From Desulfobacteraceae bacterium (lineage in GTDB: Bacteria; Desulfobacterota; DSM-4660; Desulfatiglandales; Desulfatiglandaceae): a stretch of 7,515 nt of DNA. The notes beneath the pieces were generated by a model that was not told the DNA's origin, made no database searches, and saw only the letters and a program-made list of their open reading frames with translations. The DNA lies in assembly GCA_030597505.1 (NCBI GenBank), contig JAUVRS010000120.1:1-7515 (forward strand), read 5' to 3'. Position 1 is the first letter of the stretch, and the number at the start of each line of letters is the position of its first letter. The position numbers and the translations under genes were made by a program. This document shows, one piece after another, positions 5,696 through 7,515 of the stretch.

Positions 5696-6160
5696 ATGTG
5701 CCAACAGATTTCTGCCAACAACCGAGAGATACTCTCCATCATATCAGGAGTTTCGCGCGCGCTACGGTGCTGTCAACAGGAACCTGTGTTCTGTGAGGAC
5801 GTGACATTCTCCCAGTTTTTTATCCTGGACCGGGTGGGAGAAAAGGGCACGCTGAGGCTTGCAGAACTCCACGAGATCCTCTCCGTGGACAAGAGCACAA
5901 CCACCAGGCTGGTGACACCCCTGGTCAATCAGGGGCTTGTGTTGCGCAAAAAATCTAAGGATGACTCACGGGCCATCATCCTAAAACTCACCCAGAAAGG
6001 AAAAAGAATTCGGGAGAAAGTCTTGGTGTGTCTTTCGGAATTTCTTGATAATGTTGAAAATGGTATTCCCCAAGAAAAGAGAGCACACGTATATGAATCC
6101 GTAAGACTGTTCCTGGATGCCATCCAAAGGGCCTGTGCTGTTGATCAATGCAGGTCATGA
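5696..6160 (+). CDS. MarR-family winged-helix transcriptional regulator, cysteine-rich
   Basis: This 154-residue cytosolic DNA-binding protein shows the MarR layout. Helices VTFSQFFILDRV (36-47) are followed by the helix-turn-helix RLAELHEILSVDKSTTTRLVTPLVNQGLV (54-82). The wing has KSKDDSRAIILKLTQKG (86-102) with the family DxR, and a C-terminal dimerisation helix follows. It has seven cysteines (2, 25, 26, 33, 112, 147, 152). The group Cys25-Cys26-x6-Cys33 before the DNA-binding domain is suggestive of thiol-based metal(loid) or redox sensing, though this is inference. The frame can be extended to TTG 5681, but that codon lies within the promoter and palindrome, so ATG 5696 is preferred. 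No Shine-Dalgarno site precedes ATG 5696, and transcription should start at about this base, so translation may be leaderless. hgcA starts 24 bases downstream, which suggests one operon and local control of mercury methylation. Confidence 0.9.
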   Translation: MCQQISANNREILSIISGVSRALRCCQQEPVFCEDVTFSQFFILDRVGEKGTLRLAELHEILSVDKSTTTRLVTPLVNQGLVLRKKSKDDSRAIILKLTQKGKRIREKVLVCLSEFLDNVENGIPQEKRAHVYESVRLFLDAIQRACAVDQCRS

Positions 6161-6184
6161 CAAAAGAACTGGAGCACATATCGT

Positions 6185-7354
6185 ATGAACCAGAAAAAAA
6201 ACAGGATTGAGGATTCTAAAAATGTCAGTTTTCAACCCGTCGAAGCCTTTCTTGAAACTGCAAAAGGTCGACCCCGGGGCAAAGAGGCTCAATTGAGCCT
6301 TCCGAGCCTCGATCAACCCTTTGTAGAGGGATCGGTCCACACGGAGATTGGGGAAATCCCCCGGGTTTTTTCGTCGTTGGCATTGGCAGACCGTTGGGGG
6401 ACTGTCAAGGCCCGCTGGGGTGTTGGCAGGATGCACTATACCATAGAACCCGGGCTCTATGCCCTTGGAAACCCCGATGGGCATTCCCCGGTCCTTGTTA
6501 CTGCAAGTTATAAGATGAGTTTTGATCGTCTGAGAGAGGCTTTGCCCGGCCGTCAGGCGTGGATTCTGGTGCTGGACACCGACGGGATCAATGTCTGGTG
6601 TGCGGCAGGGAAAGGGACATTTGGAACCGAGGAGTTGGTTCGGCGTATCGCATCCAGCGGGCTGGAACAAATCGTATCCCATCGGGAGTTGATACTCCCC
6701 CAGCTATCAGGACCGGGGGTTGCGGCCTATAAGGTCAAAAAACTATCCGGTTTTAAAGTGATCTATGGCCCTATCTTGACAGTGGATCTCCCCCTTTTTC
6801 TTGACTCGGGTCTCAAGGCAACCGGTGAGATGCGGCAAAAGCGCTTTACCATCCGGGAGAGGGTTGGCCTGATCCCCATAGAGCTTTTGGCTGCCTTCAA
6901 ATGGACGCTTCTGCTGCTCCCCGTTTTTTTCTTTCTTGGAGGCCTGGGGGGCTCGTCCGGATTTTGGGCAAACACACTAAGTCACGGGCTTTTTGCGGTC
7001 TTTGCGGTGTTGGGGGCGTTGGCTTCGGGATCGGTCTTGACACCCCTTCTTTTGCCGTGGCTACCAGGCCGTGCCTTCTCCCTCAAAGGTATGGGTATGG
7101 GGGTGATAACGGCATGTATATTCACGGTCTTCCGTGTGGAAAATCTTGGTGGTTGGCAAGGCTCACTTGAAATACTTGGCTGGTTTTTGCTGATACCGGC
7201 CCTTTCTGCATTCTGGGCCATGAATTTTACGGGGGCCTCGACCTACACATCGCTTTCAGGAGTCAAAAAAGAGATGAAATGGGCCATTCCTTTTGAGATT
7301 TCAAGTGGTGTGATTGGATTTTGTTTATGGCTGGTGTCACGGTTTATAACTTAG
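6185..7354 (+). CDS. hgcA: Mercury methylation corrinoid protein HgcA
   Basis: HgcA transfers a methyl group from its corrinoid to Hg(II), making methylmercury, with HgcB as electron donor. The 389-residue protein has the diagnostic cap-helix motif NVWCAAGKGTFGTEEL at 136-151; Cys139 should be the unusual lower ligand to cobalt. Other HgcA-typical blocks are ARWGVGRMHYTIEPGLYALG (76-95), ILVLDTDG (127-134), SHRELILPQL (165-174) and MNFTGASTYTSLSGVKKEM (346-364). The corrinoid domain spans about 45-225. About five hydrophobic segments follow (near 240-256, 264-286, 301-316, 329-346 and 370-387), placing the protein in the cytoplasmic membrane. The critical Cys is at 93 in the well-studied Desulfovibrio ND132 protein, so this one has about 45 extra N-terminal residues, polar and probably disordered. 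GGAG lies 10 bases before the ATG. It follows marR by 24 bases and precedes hgcB by 25. Confidence 0.96.
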   Translation: MNQKKNRIEDSKNVSFQPVEAFLETAKGRPRGKEAQLSLPSLDQPFVEGSVHTEIGEIPRVFSSLALADRWGTVKARWGVGRMHYTIEPGLYALGNPDGHSPVLVTASYKMSFDRLREALPGRQAWILVLDTDGINVWCAAGKGTFGTEELVRRIASSGLEQIVSHRELILPQLSGPGVAAYKVKKLSGFKVIYGPILTVDLPLFLDSGLKATGEMRQKRFTIRERVGLIPIELLAAFKWTLLLLPVFFFLGGLGGSSGFWANTLSHGLFAVFAVLGALASGSVLTPLLLPWLPGRAFSLKGMGMGVITACIFTVFRVENLGGWQGSLEILGWFLLIPALSAFWAMNFTGASTYTSLSGVKKEMKWAIPFEISSGVIGFCLWLVSRFIT

Positions 7355-7379
7355 AGCTTGCCCTTAGGGAGTTTAACAA

Positions 7380-7515
7380 ATGGGACAGTTGATTTATCTA
7401 AAAGATGTGGTGACCCTGAAACTTGATCAGGAAAAATGTGTGGGGTGCGGCATGTGCCTTACGGTCTGCCCCCATGCAGTGCTGGAAATGAATAACGGTA
7501 ATGCCGTAATCCAAG
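7380..7515 (+). CDS. hgcB: Mercury methylation ferredoxin HgcB (3' end outside window)
   Basis: Forty-five codons are present before the window ends; HgcB is usually about 95-100 residues. The N-terminus MGQLIYLKDVVTLKLDQEKC matches the HgcB opening. It leads into a 4Fe-4S ferredoxin motif CVGCGMCLTVCPHAV with Cys20, Cys23, Cys26 and Cys30. HgcB is a small two-cluster ferredoxin thought to reduce the HgcA corrinoid to Co(I), and its C-terminal cysteines take part in mercury handling. The second cluster and those cysteines lie beyond the window. AGGGAG (7366-7371) sits 8 bases before the ATG, and hgcA ends 25 bases upstream, so the pair is co-transcribed. The adjacency to hgcA rules out an unrelated ferredoxin. 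Confidence 0.94.
   Translation, partial: MGQLIYLKDVVTLKLDQEKCVGCGMCLTVCPHAVLEMNNGNAVIQ

Noticed and set aside
6155..6682. A 175-codon minus-strand frame opposite hgcA
   Set aside because: It lies antisense to the conserved corrinoid domain of hgcA, and its translation shows no recognisable domain.

Overview
The window reads as chromosomal DNA of an anaerobic bacterium, most likely a Desulfobacterota (deltaproteobacterial) lineage. The best evidence is an hgcA-hgcB pair (mercury methylation) at the right end. Moderate GC, ATG/GTG starts, good Shine-Dalgarno sites and tight gene packing agree with this, but no rRNA or other taxonomic marker is present, so the assignment is an inference.

Left block, 1-4143, plus strand: the 3' part of zwf (glucose-6-phosphate dehydrogenase), a small CxxC peroxidase-like protein, the radical SAM protein ArsS of arsenosugar biosynthesis, an alpha/beta hydrolase and a class I mannose-6-phosphate isomerase. 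Gaps are 12 to 52 bases, so this looks like one transcription unit. The peroxidase-like gene and arsS are known partners in arsenosugar loci. The methyltransferase that supplies methylated arsenic (ArsM) is not in the window. A minus-strand DUF89/ARMT1-like phosphatase gene (4137-5051) converges on manA and overlaps its end by 7 bases.

Central spacer, 5052-5695: about 640 bases without a convincing gene. It holds two small non-coding inverted-repeat elements, 179 and 261 bp. Both begin GTAA and end TTAC, share the terminal consensus GTAACT(T/G)CTCA, and are flanked by 8-bp direct repeats (one diverged, one perfect). They look like MITEs mobilised by an IS66-type transposase. Removing them leaves a divergent intergenic region of about 190 bp.

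Right block, 5661-7515, plus strand: a near-consensus sigma-70 promoter whose -10 box is covered by a perfect 6-3-6 palindrome, then a cysteine-rich MarR-family regulator, hgcA, and the start of hgcB, which is cut by the window end. The layout suggests an autoregulated marR-hgcA-hgcB operon whose first gene may be translated from a leaderless mRNA.

The notable point is that two different carbon-metal(loid) chemistries, arsenosugar formation and mercury methylation, lie within 5 kb, separated by mobile elements, with a candidate thiol-based sensor in front of the mercury genes.
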